Shown here piece by piece: positions 21,398-33,119 of a stretch of DNA of 64,000 bases. The number at the start of each line of letters is the position of its first letter. The first letter of the stretch is position 1. A program made the translations under genes and the position numbers. The stretch spans positions 357,462,866 through 357,526,865 of the forward strand of contig OW240913.1 of the NCBI GenBank assembly GCA_933207985.1, written 5' to 3'. Source of the stretch: Pelobates cultripes. Lineage: Eukaryota > Chordata > Amphibia > Anura > Pelobatidae. A model generated the notes under the pieces. That model had not been told where the DNA came from, ran no database searches, and was given only the letters and a program-made list of their open reading frames with translations.

Positions 21398-21925
21398 ATG
21401 CTAAAAACAGTTGCCCTCATATATCTCCAGAAGGATATTGATATTTTAGAGAGAGTTCAGAGTAGGGCTACTAAACTGGTTCATGGATTGCAGGATAAAA
21501 CGTACCAGAAAAGGTTAAAGGATCTTAACATGTATAGCTTGGAGGAAAGACGAGACAGGGGGGATATGATAGAAACATTTTAAATACATAAAGGGAATCA
21601 ACACAGTAAAGGAGAAGACTATATTTAAAAGCAGAAAAACTACCACAACAAGAGGACATGGTCTTAAATTAGAGGGATAGAGGTTTAAAAATAATATCAG
21701 GAAGTATTACTTTACTGAGAGGGTAGTGGATGCATGGACTAGCCTTCCAGCTGAAGTGGTAGAGGTTAACACAGTAAAGGAGTTTAAGCATGCGTGGGAT
21801 AGGCATAAGGCTATCCTAACTATAAGATAAGGCCAGGGATTAATGAAAGTATTTAGAAAATTGGGCAGACTAGATGGGCCGAATGGTTCTTATCTGTCAT
21901 CACATTCTATGTTTCTATGTTTCAT
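21398..21925 (+). mobile_element. CR1-clade LINE, 3' fragment
   Basis: A decayed 5'-truncated copy whose 61-codon start (Asp-Ile-Leu-Glu-Arg-Val-Gln-Ser-Arg-Ala-Thr-Lys) matches the region after the reverse transcriptase in CR1-type ORF2; the same block is present in the LINE at 41290-43371. It ends in the CR1-like tail ATTCTATGTTTCTATGTTT near 21904-21922. Confidence 0.75.
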
Positions 21926-21984
21926 AGTACGTGTCCTGCTTAGTGAAAGCTAAATATAGTTGAGGGTAGTTGGGATTTCTGATC

Positions 21985-22715
21985 CAATTGTTGAGGCAAG
22001 GGGGTCTTTCACTCAGGTCCCCCTGTGTGCCACTGTCCCCTCCATGTCCCTTAGTGGTCCTCCCCCCTTCAAGTCCATTAATGGTCCCCTTCCTGTCCAC
22101 AGTGGTCCTCTCCTCTCCCCTTCCTGTCCCTTAGGGGTCCTCTTTCCTGTCCCTTAGTGCAGCGGTCCCCAACCCAGTCCTCATGGACCACCAACAGTCC
22201 AGGTTTTGTCAGTATCTCCATTTAAATAAAAAAGGGAAATACCTACATTCTGGACTGTTTGTGGACAATGAGGACTGGGTTGGGCACCACTGCCTTAGTG
22301 CCTTAGTGTTCACCTCCCTCCATCCATCCCTCCTTCTCTTCCTCCCTCGCTCTCACAGTGTTCCTCTCCTCTCCTTCCCCTGTGCCTTAGTGTCCCCAAC
22401 CCCTCTGTGGTGCTCTCCCCTTCCTTCCATGTGCCTTAGTATTCCTCTCCCCTCCCTCCCCTGTCCCTTAGGGTTCCTTTCCCCCCTTCTTTAGTGGTCC
22501 TCTTCCCTCCCTTCTGTGTCTCTTAGTGGTCCATCCTATCCCCCTTGGTGTTTCTCTCCCCTCCCTTACTTCTCTTACTTCTCTTTAGTGACCCCCCCCC
22601 GTCCTTTAGTATTCCATATTGCTTCCCTCTCCTGTCCTTTAGTGTGTGTTCCCTTCGTCCCTTAGTGTTCCTCTCTCCCCCCCTTAATAGTCCACACCCC
22701 TTCCTACCTGGTGAG
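21985..22715. repeat. Pyrimidine-rich tandem array (CCCTTAGTGGTCCTC units)
   Basis: Degenerate units of about 30-40 bp, nearly all C/T on the + strand with the core CCTTAGTG. Pro/Ser/Leu-rich frames within it are artefacts. A hAT MITE has inserted at the repeated core word. Confidence 0.8.
22160..22292. mobile_element. hAT-type MITE inside the tandem array
   Basis: Ends CAGCGGTCCCCAACCCAGTCCTC and an inverted GAGGACTGGGTTGGGCACCACTG. Flanked by CCTTAGTG (22152-22159 and 22293-22300), 8 bp; a third copy at 22301 belongs to the array. The same family is at 44625-44757. Confidence 0.8.
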
Positions 22716-23265
22716 CATCCTACCTCTCGTGTAGCATGGCCGAGCGGAGTGGACCGTGGTACAGGAGCTTCTGTTTCCTATATCTGGCCGAACTGACAGA
22801 ATGTGCTCTTTCCGTTCGGCCATGCTATACTGAGTGACTGGAAGGAGAGAGCGCTGTGCACTTCCTCCTGCCGGTCACTATAATTTAGCGCCCCCCCGGG
22901 CCAGTGTGGCCTGTGCCGCCTGATTGATGCGCTGGGTCTGGTTGCCTCTGCTTCACTTTTTTTTTTTTTAAATTTCAATTAATAGGTAGGATGATAAAAA
23001 TAATAGATCTTTTAATGTGGTTCCTAGTAGAAACTTTAAAAAAATTAGCATCACTACTACAACACGCTTCTGTTAGCTCTCCTGAGCTAAGCCCTGCACT
23101 GCCAGACTTCGCATAGACAGAGAGCCAGAAGCTTTCTGTCCGAAGTAGTGGAGTTAGTAAGCAGCATCCGAGATAACAAATCAAAATGGTTTGACTACTT
23201 ACAATTATGTATGCCAGGGCACTCCTGTAACCATAACTACTACAGTGCATTGTGTCCCTTTAAAA
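22716..23265. repeat. GC-richer tail of array, then half of a TTAA MITE
   Basis: 22716-22960 is GC-richer, non-repetitive DNA with GCGCCCCCCCGGGCCAG near 22889; it may be the end of an element like those at 1390 and 36110, but I could not place its ends. The stretch to 23263 ends in TGTCCCTTTAA, preceded by CCATAACTACTACAGTGCA, the MITE end. Confidence 0.4.
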
Positions 23266-24395
23266 TGAGAATAGATACTGTAGGGATAATTGTGGGCCAA
23301 AATATGATTTTTAAAACCATTAAAAATTTTATAATTTTATTAATATTAAAAATATTAATTCCCGCTTTGTTTAAATTGCACTTACGCGTTATATTTCCAT
23401 AGGTTTGTTTAATATTAATATAAGCAAATAAACCATGATTAAAAGTTAGCGTATGCAATGATTCCTCAATGATCATTCTTCAGCCATGATTAATGCATTC
23501 ACTTTACCATCTAATTCTGTACACTGAACAGAAAATTTAATTTAAACCAAACAAAAGATGTTGCGTGTTCATTACTCTATGCTTCTGTCTTTCAACCATT
23601 TTCAAAAGGCTATAAAATTGAACAAAACAAAATATTCATGAAATATTTAATGCATGTGTATTTTATTATGTTTACTGAATTTTGTCATAAAGACTCCAAT
23701 TCAAAATTAATCGTTACTCATAATTGCTTTTTTTTTTTTTTTTTAGCAATAGTAAAAAATTTAACAAAATGTATAAGAAATTAGATGGAAGTAGGCAACA
23801 CAGAACTGTATCCAATTTGTGTCTTTTCAGTTCGTTACTTGGGAACATCTAGTTCTGTCTGCGCTTGTTGACATGCAAGATCACAATGTAGAGGATTTAT
23901 TGGGCACAATGCATCATCTTGACCAGTTAATTTTACTTTGCAAGGCTCTGAAGCTTCCTTTTCTCTCATACTATTGTAGTGTAAAATAGTTTTATATTTG
24001 TGACCAAAACGCAATATACACAACAAAGCACGGGCTTTCATATCATCATAAATTTGCAATGAGATTGCAATAAGCTTCAGAGACTGCAGCAACACCAAGT
24101 CAATGGGAATAAGAACTTTCAGTTATTTATTTTATAGATAATCAAAAGTGATTTGATATTAATATATCCTTTAGAATATCTGTCTGTTTTTCTGTCTCTA
24201 CAGAGAAAGAGGGGGAGGATTGGGTGGTGGTGTTGCATATATTTTGTGAAAATGAGGGGTTGAGGGATTCTGGAATCAGACATAAGGTACATTGGTTTAT
24301 GGATTTTATCAGAACCCCAGAATGGCATTAATCCCAGGGTTCCATCAGAGTAGTAGAGGCCAATACTGCTGTAACGGGCCCAGGCCACCAGGGGG
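23266..24395. other. Unannotated AT-rich DNA
   Basis: A poly-T run near 23729-23744; nothing else recognised. Confidence 0.5.
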
Positions 24396-24417
24396 ATCTG
24401 CGTGCCTAGTATAGCAA

Positions 24418-24419
24418 AG

Positions 24420-24451
<32 letters not shown>

Positions 24452-24545
24452 CATACATATATATATATATATTCATATGCAGATCTACAAGCAATATATA
24501 TATGCATAATATATATTGCTTGTAGATCTGCATATGTATATACTC
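24418..24545. repeat. CT and AT microsatellites with a perfect-looking hairpin
   Basis: (CT)n is followed by (AT)n and then CATATGCAGATCTACAAGCA, which is mirrored by TGCTTGTAGATCTGCATATG at about 24518-24537, around an AT loop. Confidence 0.8.
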
Positions 24546-24599
24546 ACAAGTACCACCGAACCACAGGGGATGTAATGTCCCACCTTCCTAGCTGCAGCT

Positions 24600-25190
24600 A
24601 AGAAGCAGGGAGGGGAGGGGAGGGGAGGGGAGAATAAACACAAAGCACAACCCCCATCCCACATCAAATACACACACTGCATCCATTATACACACACAGA
24701 TACACACACTGCATCCATTATACACACACAGATACACACACTGCATCCATTATACACACACAGATACACACACTGCATCCATTATACACACACAGATACA
24801 CACACTCACACACTTCCTTACACACAGACACAGTGCTTTCATTATACACACACACAATTCTATCCTCTATACACACACACTGCGTCTGTAATACACATAT
24901 AATTGCTCCCTTACACACACACATACTGCATTCACTATACACAGTCTGCATCCATTATACACACACACTGCATTCACTATACACAGTCTGCATCCATTAT
25001 ACACACACACTGCATTCACTATACACAGTCTGCATCCATTATACACACACACTGCTTCCATTATGCACACATATACACACTGCCTCCGCTATACATACAC
25101 TCTATCCACTATACACATTTATACTACACACATCTATATCTATACTACTTTTCCTACACATACCCTACATTCACTAAACACATACATTAA
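24600..25190. repeat. AC-rich minisatellite, inverse of the array at 1440
   Basis: A short (GGGGA)n block is followed by repeated CACTGCATCCATTATACACACAC units. The reverse complement is the GGATGCAGTG motif of 1440-2290, so the same array family occurs twice in opposite orientation. His/Thr- or Cys/Val-rich frames are artefacts. Confidence 0.85.
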
Positions 25191-25744
25191 ATCCCCTATT
25201 GCAGCACTAAGTGCCAGCAAGATGGTGGTTGAATGTGGGGGTCGGCACCAAGGCCAAACTCAAGGCCCGACCACATTTTTTGGTGGCATCTCTGGTTTCA
25301 GCATAATATTTATTTTATGTTACTTGATTTATAAAAAAAGAAAATAATTTTATTGAATTTTATTTCATGAAAGTTAGAATGTCACATATTGTTCCCTACT
25401 TTTCCAGCTGCTGTGAAATGACACACATGCACACAACCAAATAGAAACACACACACAAAAACACACATACACAAGCACATAAACATATATTTACAAAAAA
25501 AGATAAACCTCTGTATAAAACAAATACAATATGGCAGAAGCAAATATCACAAGGAATCCCCGTGTTTAAAAACAAATATCAACAGTGACAAACTGCGCTA
25601 AATAAATAAAACATTTCTGTGGAAAAATAATCAAAATCCATACATATAAAATGTCCAGATTGGTTTGGTAAAATTTGCAGGTAAGTGGCTCAGCATATGT
25701 GGAATGAAACATAAAGACAAATCATAGGACAGTATGTATAATAA
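25191..25744. other. Unannotated DNA with (CA)n patch
   Basis: An (ACAC)n patch near 25420-25480; otherwise nothing recognised. Confidence 0.5.
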
Positions 25745-25919
25745 AGTAATAGAGGTCCAGGCACTCCTTGGTCCAAGACAGGCACTTTATTAGGAACCAC
25801 AACAGCAACGTTTCGGCCCCAAAAGGTCTCTGTCAAGCTTTTGGGGTCGAAACGTTGCTGTTGTGGTTCCTAATAAAGTGCCTGTCTTGGACCAAGGAGT
25901 GCCTGGACCTCTATTACTT
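25745..25919. repeat. Long near-perfect hairpin
   Basis: Two arms of about 80 bp are inverted copies, for example GGCACTTTATTAGGAACCAC (near 25781) against GTGGTTCCTAATAAAGTGCC (near 25862), separated by a turn of about 12 bases. The arms contain CAACGTTTCGGCCCC. No target duplication or coding capacity identified. Confidence 0.85.
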
Positions 25920-27640
25920 TACTAATGTTTGGAAATCTGGTGTTTAATTCCGGCTCAGCAAGCACCCTGGCTCAGATTTGTGGGAGTGAGTGCAGTTCCA
26001 CATATACTATTCAAAGTATGTATAATAACTGAAATAAAGTGAAGTGTCCCAAAAACTCACACTCTACATCATGGACCTTTCCCAAGCTCAAAGGAAAAAA
26101 GTTTAGATGGTATAATCTCTGTCATGGGCTATATGCCAATAGATGTTGGTGTGTTCCAAGACACAAGAGTAGCGTGATCCAATTTCAAATGCCTCTGGCA
26201 CTGATAACATTCACGTCAATGTCCACAAAATACTGAGCGATTTCCTCTTGTTGATGCTTTGTTGTTGCAATTCTTATTCCGATTTTCATTTAATTCCTTT
26301 GAATTGGTTGTTTCTCCGTGACAGATGTGCCTGGTTTTGTTGCTTAAAATTCAGAGTAGAGTGCAACTGCAAAGTTATTGAGTCAATAACCTTAAACAAA
26401 TGATGCCTTAAAATATTTAGAAAACATATTACCTTATAATGCAGCAGATGCCCTCTTGGAAGGTTAAAGTACAATGTATTGGGACGTTTGACTGAGGAAC
26501 TCATGGCCATAAGGTGGATTTGGGGGAAACCAGAACAATTAGGATTTATAAAAATAAATGTTATACTCATTGTTACTATGTATTGTAATGATCCTACTTT
26601 AAATATGTTTTCTCTAATTCTACTTTCTATGGTTGACTGCTTTACTTTCATTGTTTTATTGCAATCATCAGTAAAAACCATCTAAAAATGTTTGCCAAGT
26701 GAAAAAGGGAACTCTATTTTTTTGTGTTTGCATTGGCAAACGTTAAACGGAATGTCCGTGAGCTGGCTTTTATTTGCCAATTGCTTAATTTGCAGCATGA
26801 AACTAGAGTGAGATAAAAGACTTGATTCAATGAGCTGTAGGAAAGTGCTGTAAGGGCAGTTTTCCAAAACAATTAGAAATCAAGTCCTGGGGTATTTATT
26901 TCCATATGGAAACCAATTAAATCAACACGGGGTTTGAACTGGTAATAATGACGTAAAATCCCACCACCGGGTCAAAACCTTGCTATATTCAATGTATTTG
27001 CCTTGAGATAAGAGTGGAACCGGGACACTGATATATAATCTGTAAACAGATAATATTAGTCTAGGGGGAACTAGCTCACAATCTCCTTGACTTTTGTGAA
27101 AAAAAATTAGGCATCTTCTCAAGGATACATGGACAAAAATACAGGTCTTAGAGTTTATGGGAGATATAGTTCAGTGGTATTGTTTACATGTGAATGGAAC
27201 TACTGCCCAAGCCGATAGCAGCTAATATTAGCAGTGATCATTTTACAATTGCACAACCACTGATGCACTGGGCTAAAATGAACAAATCTATTAGAATAGA
27301 TGGGAATTTGTGTAGGACAGAGATGGGCAGGAGGTGGCATAAACTTGCTCCTTGGGCATCACTCAGTTAAAAGATAGGCTTATGGATGCAGCAGCTTTCT
27401 GAAATTGATGTTGCTACATGTAATTATGACATGGGATCTGCCATGCAAAGAGCATCGGTTATAATCTGCTCATTTAGCAATAATATGTAGATAGTGTTTG
27501 TATGTTGTAGTTTATTTATTTTTCTCGTTTAAGAATCCTAATTATAATTGTAATTAAGTACTCTGTGATGTGTACTGGTGGACGGTCAATTAAAAGCATT
27601 ACAGCCTATGAAGTGATTTTTTCTTAGGTGCCAGAAAATA
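25920..27640. other. Unannotated AT-rich DNA
   Basis: Frames up to 131 codons (26286-26681, - strand) show no recognisable motif. No repeat ends identified. Confidence 0.45.
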
Positions 27641-27649
27641 CAAAAAGTA

Positions 27650-29230
27650 AACAAAATTTTAGTATTCTTTACAATCTTGAATAAACTTGAGTAACCAGGG
27701 GACGAAGGGTTTCCCATGGACCAAAAGAGTCTTTGGCTACAAAGAGAGAAAGGGGGGAGGTATAGGCCATGAATTCATTACCAAATGGGTAGTTCCCTGT
27801 TGATAAGGGATTTCATAAGTATCCGTAGGATATACTCCAAATGTCTAGGGTAGTTGTAGTCAAGGGTTTTGCAAGTTGGTGGTAGAAGCGCTATATGATA
27901 TCAGTTACAAACCAGGGTTATCCATCATAAATTTCAGTCTTGGCTCCCAAACAGCTGTATATTGGGTGTATTTGTGGTTAGGGAGTAATTATAAAGAGTT
28001 TTTTCTTCTAGGAGAGTAACCATTTAGGTCGGAGGGTTGTTGATTGTTAAAAAAAGATTGTCTGCGAATGCTAAAAGTTTAAAACCTTGTTTTTGAATTT
28101 GGAAGCCTTGAATATTCAGAAAAGGTTTCATTATTAAAATAAATAATAACGGGGAGAGGGGGCACCCATTACGAATTATCACCGGGCTGGATAGTTGGTA
28201 GTTAATTCTGAGTTTAGCACTGGGATTTGAATAGATAGCTACCATCCATTTAAGCCAGTTAGAGCGAAAGCCTATTGCGAATTACAGGGACCAGACTATC
28301 CTGTCAAATCCTTTTTTCAGGAGAGAAGAAGACTACTTTGTGGGTAAGTCATATAAATCAAGTTGTGCTATTGTTTCTAGCTTCTCGATCTGGAACAAAA
28401 CCTTACTGATCTGGGTTTATTAAAATTTGTTGAAAAGGACGTAATCAGTTAGTTAAAATTTTGGTGAAGATGTTCAAGTTTATGTTTATTAGTAAGAACG
28501 GGCGGAAGCTGCCACAGTTTGTGGGATCTTTCCAGTGTTTAGGTATTAATGCAATATGGGCTTCCAATCTAAATTTGGTAGAGATGTAGAGTTTGTTAGA
28601 GAGTTAAATATCCACAGGCCTGGACCCCAGGGCAATTTATGTATGACTAATCGAAATTTGTCCTTAGAAATAGGGACATCAAATGTTTATAATACATTCG
28701 GTGGGATAGCACATTTCACTCTAGAAGAGGGGATATGTTCCATTTTGACTATAGATAGTGGTTCATCTCTCAAATGATATAATTTTGAGTAAAATTCGTG
28801 AAGTCTGCCATTATGTCCTGGAGTAGGTAAATCAGTTCGCCAGATGTTTTTTTTAATTGTGGAATTAAAATTGGTTTATCCAGTCTGTTTCAGTGCGTTA
28901 TCTAGTAGGTGGCTACATCTATCTCCTTGAGAATAATAGGAGAGCTTGGTGAGCAGTATTTTGCTTTTGATGTGAGCATTTAGTAATTGTTGTAACACTG
29001 ATCTTTTTTCAATTAGGCATTTATAGATGTTTAGAGATCTGTTTTGTTTGTGGGCAAATTCAAGTGTTCTGATCTCTTGAGTGAGAGAGTGTATCTGAGC
29101 ATCTTGCATTTTTGTTTTGTTTTGAGACCAGTGCAATAATTGTCCATTTAATTGAACACTTGTGGGCTTCTCACATACTGGTAGAGGATATAATGGGTAA
29201 AGCATTTTCATTAAAATAGTGAACAATTTT
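27650..29230 (-). mobile_element. L1-like LINE ORF2 remnant
   Basis: Decayed. Reading on the - strand, 29226-28876 matches the linker between endonuclease and polymerase of L1-type ORF2 (Trp-Ser-Gln-Asn-Lys, then Lys-Arg-Ser-Val-Leu-Gln-Gln-Leu-Leu and Tyr-Tyr-Ser-Gln-Gly-Asp-Arg). 28245-28024 carries Asn-Gly-Cys-Pro-Leu-Ser-Pro-Leu-Leu-Phe and Ala-Phe-Ala-Asp-Asn, where the second Asp of the usual FADD is Asn. Stops and frameshifts fall between. Endonuclease and 3' end are not seen. Confidence 0.75.
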
Positions 29231-29239
29231 GAATCTGGA

Positions 29240-29680
29240 TGTCACGGTTTTGACAGGAGGAGCCCAGGCAGCAGAAATATACAAAAAAGTGACATACCAA
29301 ATAGAGTTTAGCAAACCCATGGTCAGGGAAAGCCAAGGTCAGGGGCAGAAGCACAGGAAATGGGTCAAAAAAGGAGAGAATATAAATCACTATGCACTGA
29401 GAGCATTGAGCATTACTGAGAAATTAGGTCATGGTGAGATGTGGTTTTACATGGGATAGGTTCACACATATCCCACTCTATTGGTTAACTGGCCTCTGCT
29501 TATTATGTCCCCTGTCCCTTTAGGAGGCTCATCTTTAGATAGGCATGTGCCCGTAAAGTCACGAGAATGTGAGGGCTCTGCCCCCATGATGAAATGTTCT
29601 GGCCAAGACTGTGGAGAAACCATGGGCTCTGCCCGTATGGTGAACAGTTCTGGCCGAGGCAACCATGGGCCGTGACGAGA
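29240..29680. repeat. Dispersed repeat with TGTCACGGT / CCGTGACG ends
   Basis: Starts TGTCACGGTTTTGACAGG and ends near GGGCCGTGACGA. Words such as AGCCAAGGTCAGG are shared, in inverse orientation, with 49749-50358. Family not identified. Confidence 0.4.
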
Positions 29681-29689
29681 TAGGAAGAG

Positions 29690-30225
29690 CCGCTGCGCCA
29701 CTGCGGCACAAGGCTAAGATGCAAGTGAGTCCAGTGTGCACCAAAGACTGCGTCAACCCAGAAAGAGCATAAATCCAAATAATGAGAAGTCAAAAAAGTG
29801 ACAGGGCATTAAACATGAGATATTGCCAAGGCAACAAATGTAAGTACAATCATAAAATATTAAGTATAAACTACATATAGTAGTTTATTAGGCCTCTGGG
29901 ACTAGATGAATACTGTTGATTCTGAACTATTTAGAGTACTTATCAAAAGACCTTAAGAGATAATGTTTAAGACAGCTAGTAAGGGTAACAATTTAGCCAT
30001 TAGGATTAAGGAGTGTTTTTTAGAGGATAAGGAGGATTAAAGTCCCCTGACCTTTGTATAAAACATGTTTTTTGTTTTTTTTAATATATCTTCAACATTT
30101 AACTATTGTGAGTAGGACTTAATATATTATTACCCTTTAGCTCTATAAAATCCCATAAATAGTATATACTGGTGTGTTATATCTATCTATATAATCTATA
30201 ATATATCTGAGAATAACATTTTGTG
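29690..30225. other. Unannotated DNA
   Basis: Nothing recognised. Confidence 0.45.
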
Positions 30226-30227
30226 AC

Positions 30228-30460
30228 TGTATGGGGAGGAGGGAGAAAGGGATAAGGGGAAGGGAACTGATAAAGGGAAGGAAAAGGGGAGCAGAAAAGG
30301 GGGAAAAGAGGAGAGAGGTGGTGGAGGGGAGGAAGTGGGGGGCAAGGGTGAAACTGAGGGGGAGGGAAGTTGCTAAGAGGGGAAAAAAAACAGGAAAGGC
30401 AGGAAGGAATGGGGAACAAGAGGTGGGGAAGGGGTGGGTGGAAGGGGGGAGTGTGTAAAG
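30228..30460. repeat. Purine-rich tract (about 230 bp almost only A/G)
   Basis: Irregular GGGA/AAGG repeats on the + strand. Frames through it are low-complexity. Long purine tracts of this kind can form triplex DNA. Confidence 0.8.
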
Positions 30461-30945
30461 GTGTCAGCCAGGATAAATCAAGATAGATGTAAACTGGAGC
30501 ATTATCTTAGTGCGGAGGCTGAGTAGATTGCCTTGGTTGGTCCTCTGCAGTTATAATAGTCTAGTCGGCAAATAACATCATTACAAGTAGCTCTTTGTGA
30601 GCGCAGTCTAGGAAAATAGATGAGTCTGTAGTCCTCTCCAAGACTGGATTGAGAAATTCTTGCAATACACATGGTAGGTTTTCATTCTAAACCTCAGGAA
30701 GGTCATCAATGGATATTTGGATTGCTGAGAGGTGAGTAGTTTGCACCTAGGATATCCCTGTTGTCTTCTAGGGTGCTCACCCTGTCGCCTATATGATGCG
30801 TATTAGCGCCAAATATGTCCAGTTTATATTGGAAGGACACTTCTAGTTTCCCAAGTCATGTTTAGAAGGTTCGCTTTTTAAAATCTCTCTCATGTCGGTG
30901 TCTGCTGGAAACAGTGAGTCGTCAAGTCTCCCAGGTATGCCATCA
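30461..30945. other. Unannotated DNA
   Basis: Nothing recognised. Confidence 0.45.
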
Positions 30946-30947
30946 AG

Positions 30948-31420
30948 CGGGGTAATTTTCATTCCTGGGCTACTGCACGGACTCATAGGCAACGTAACCA
31001 ACCTGTCAAATTTCATTGTGAAAAACTGAAACGCAAACCTTATATTTGACTCTGTAACTTTTGAAAACACCATAAAACCTGTACATGAGGGGTACTGTTA
31101 TACTCGGGAGACAAATATTCGTTTTTCAAAACAGTAAAACGTATCACAACAATTATATCATCAGTGTAAGTGCCATTTGTGTGTGAAAAATGCAAAAAAT
31201 TTCACTTTCACTGACAATATCGTTGTTGTAATACATTTTACTGTTTTGAAACACTAATATTGGTGTTCAGTGAAGTCTTCCGAGTAAAACAATACCCCCC
31301 ATGTACAGGTTTTATGGTGTCTTGGAAAGTTACAGGGTTAAATATAATGCTAGCAAATTAAATTCCCTGGACTTTTGTCCTGGGTTGTCAGGCAGATCCT
31401 GCAAATTGTAATTAATAAAA
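30948..31420. repeat. Palindromic copy of the 19.4-21.3 kb repeat family
   Basis: ACCATAAAACCTGTACATG (near 31070) and its inverse CATGTACAGGTTTTATGGTG (near 31299) flank a central hairpin with ACAGTAAAACGTAT against its inverse. The right edge CTGGGTTGTCAGGCAGATC is the inverse of a word near 19670. Confidence 0.6.
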
Positions 31421-31821
31421 TGACCTAATTATGTAAAATTATTACATAAATATATACGTATATTATTATGTATATATATATATAACATTTTTAAAATTAT
31501 TTTTATTTATATATAGGTATATATAGTGATATATACGTATATACTTATGTATATAGATATATATATTATTTCGTTCTACATGTATTTTAATATCAATATA
31601 TATATATATTAATTTTAAAATACAGTTAGAACAAATTTACACACATATATATATATATATATATATTTTATTTATTTTTTATTATTTTTTAATTTTATTT
31701 TTAACGTATTTACATATTAATTTATTTTACATTATATATAAATATATTTATTTATATATATATATATTTATTTAATCAATATCATTGTATGTGTATTTTG
31801 ATATTAATAAATATATATTTA

Positions 31822-31861
<40 letters not shown>

Positions 31862-31888
31862 TACACCTAGACAGTGTATGGGTATGTA

Positions 31889-31919
<31 letters not shown>

Positions 31920-31985
31920 ATGTATATATATATGATCTAAATATATATTTTATTTTAAACTGTTATTAACTTTATTTTCTTTATA
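31421..31985. repeat. AT microsatellite tract with (GT)n
   Basis: Long runs of TATATA and TTTATT, a (GT)n near 31897-31920, and nearly no G or C for 500 bp. Confidence 0.9.
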
Positions 31986-32530
31986 TTTTACAGGCAGCAG
32001 GGGGAGTACCTGTCATTCCATTTTTCCACTGTAGGCTGGTTCTGCATTCCAGTTTCCTCCAAAAATTGGCAAAGATCTTGACTAGCCGCTCCATGGTTGT
32101 TTCCAACAGGCCTCATGTGGTAGAGGTGAGGGTGGCTTCCGCCATCTCGACTAAGACTGTAACTCATGCCTCGTATCACCAAGGCACTTGTAGGGTCAAA
32201 GCTCCACCCGTAGTTGGGGGAAAAAAAGCCAGTGGGGCAGGTGCCGGGATATCCATCACTGGTGGTGGGGGGGACGGGAACCCCTGCCTCTTCAGAGTGC
32301 TTTAGCAGGATTATCAGTGGGGAGATCGGCCACCTCTCCTCAACCACATCAGCTTGTAGGCCACAGAGACGTATCAGGGTTTAGGTTGGTATTGTGCAGT
32401 GAATCGTTTCAGAATTTGTTTCAGGGAGATGTAGAATGTCCCCAATAAGACCATGCCAAGTTTTCCTGAGTGAAAAGTCAGTTAAGTTGCAAATTTCGTA
32501 GCTTTTGCCCAGAGCTCACATGTGCTGATT
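31986..32530. other. GC-richer block, not recognised
   Basis: Contains a 119-codon - strand frame (31988-32347), the reverse reading of which has a 79-codon + frame. Neither has a recognisable motif. The block lies between an AT tract and a MITE and could be part of an unidentified element. Confidence 0.3.
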
Positions 32531-32559
32531 TTCAGCATGGCAGTCAGGCCCGCCCCCAG

Positions 32560-33119
32560 AATTTCTTATCTCCTGCTAGATTCTGTAGGAGCTTCCTGTG
32601 TGTGATTAAAGTTCAATTTATGGAGCAGGAGATAAAAATATCTTAAGTAAGTTAACATCTGATTAAAAATTAAACAATTTTGTTTTTGCATGTGTGAGTC
32701 ACAGCCAAGTGAGGTGTGGCTAGGGCTGCATGGACTGAAACAAAAATGATTTAACTCTTAAATGGCAGAGAATTGAGCATTGTTTATGCAGCCCTTGGCA
32801 CACCTTCATGCATGTGACTTGCACAGTCTTCCTAAAAACGTCCTGTAAAAAGAGATATTCTGTTTAAACTTCCTTTATTGCACAGACAATTTAGAGAGCA
32901 GGAGATAAAAAATGTCTAAAGTATGTTAACATCTGATTGAAAATGAAACTTTTGTGAGTCATAGCCAGGAGAAGTATGGCTACGAATACATGGACAGAAA
33001 CAAACTTGATTTAACTCCTTCATGGCAGATAATTGAGCAGAGAGACTGTAGGGGCATTATCTATACACCAAAACTGCTTTATTAAGCTAGAGTTTTTATG
33101 ACTGTAGTGTCCATTTAAG
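32560..33119. repeat. MITE family A copy
   Basis: Ends in GACTGTAGTGTCCATTTAA. Internal words AGCAGGAGATAAAAA, TTAACATCTGATTGAAAAT and GATTTAACTCCTTCATGGCAG occur twice or more and are shared with the copy split around the DIRS element at 52.5-57.9 kb. Confidence 0.6.

Noticed and set aside
22183..22796. Leu/Pro-rich membrane-like proteins
   Set aside because: Artefacts of the CCTTAGTG pyrimidine array.
24718..25190. Cys/Val- and His/Tyr-repeat frames on both strands
   Set aside because: Products of the AC-rich minisatellite.
26286..26681. 131-codon - strand frame
   Set aside because: No domain, AT-rich, opposite-strand frame also open; no splice or repeat support.
30183..30458. Arg/Gly/Lys-rich or Pro/Phe-rich frames
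   Set aside because: Translation of a purine tract.
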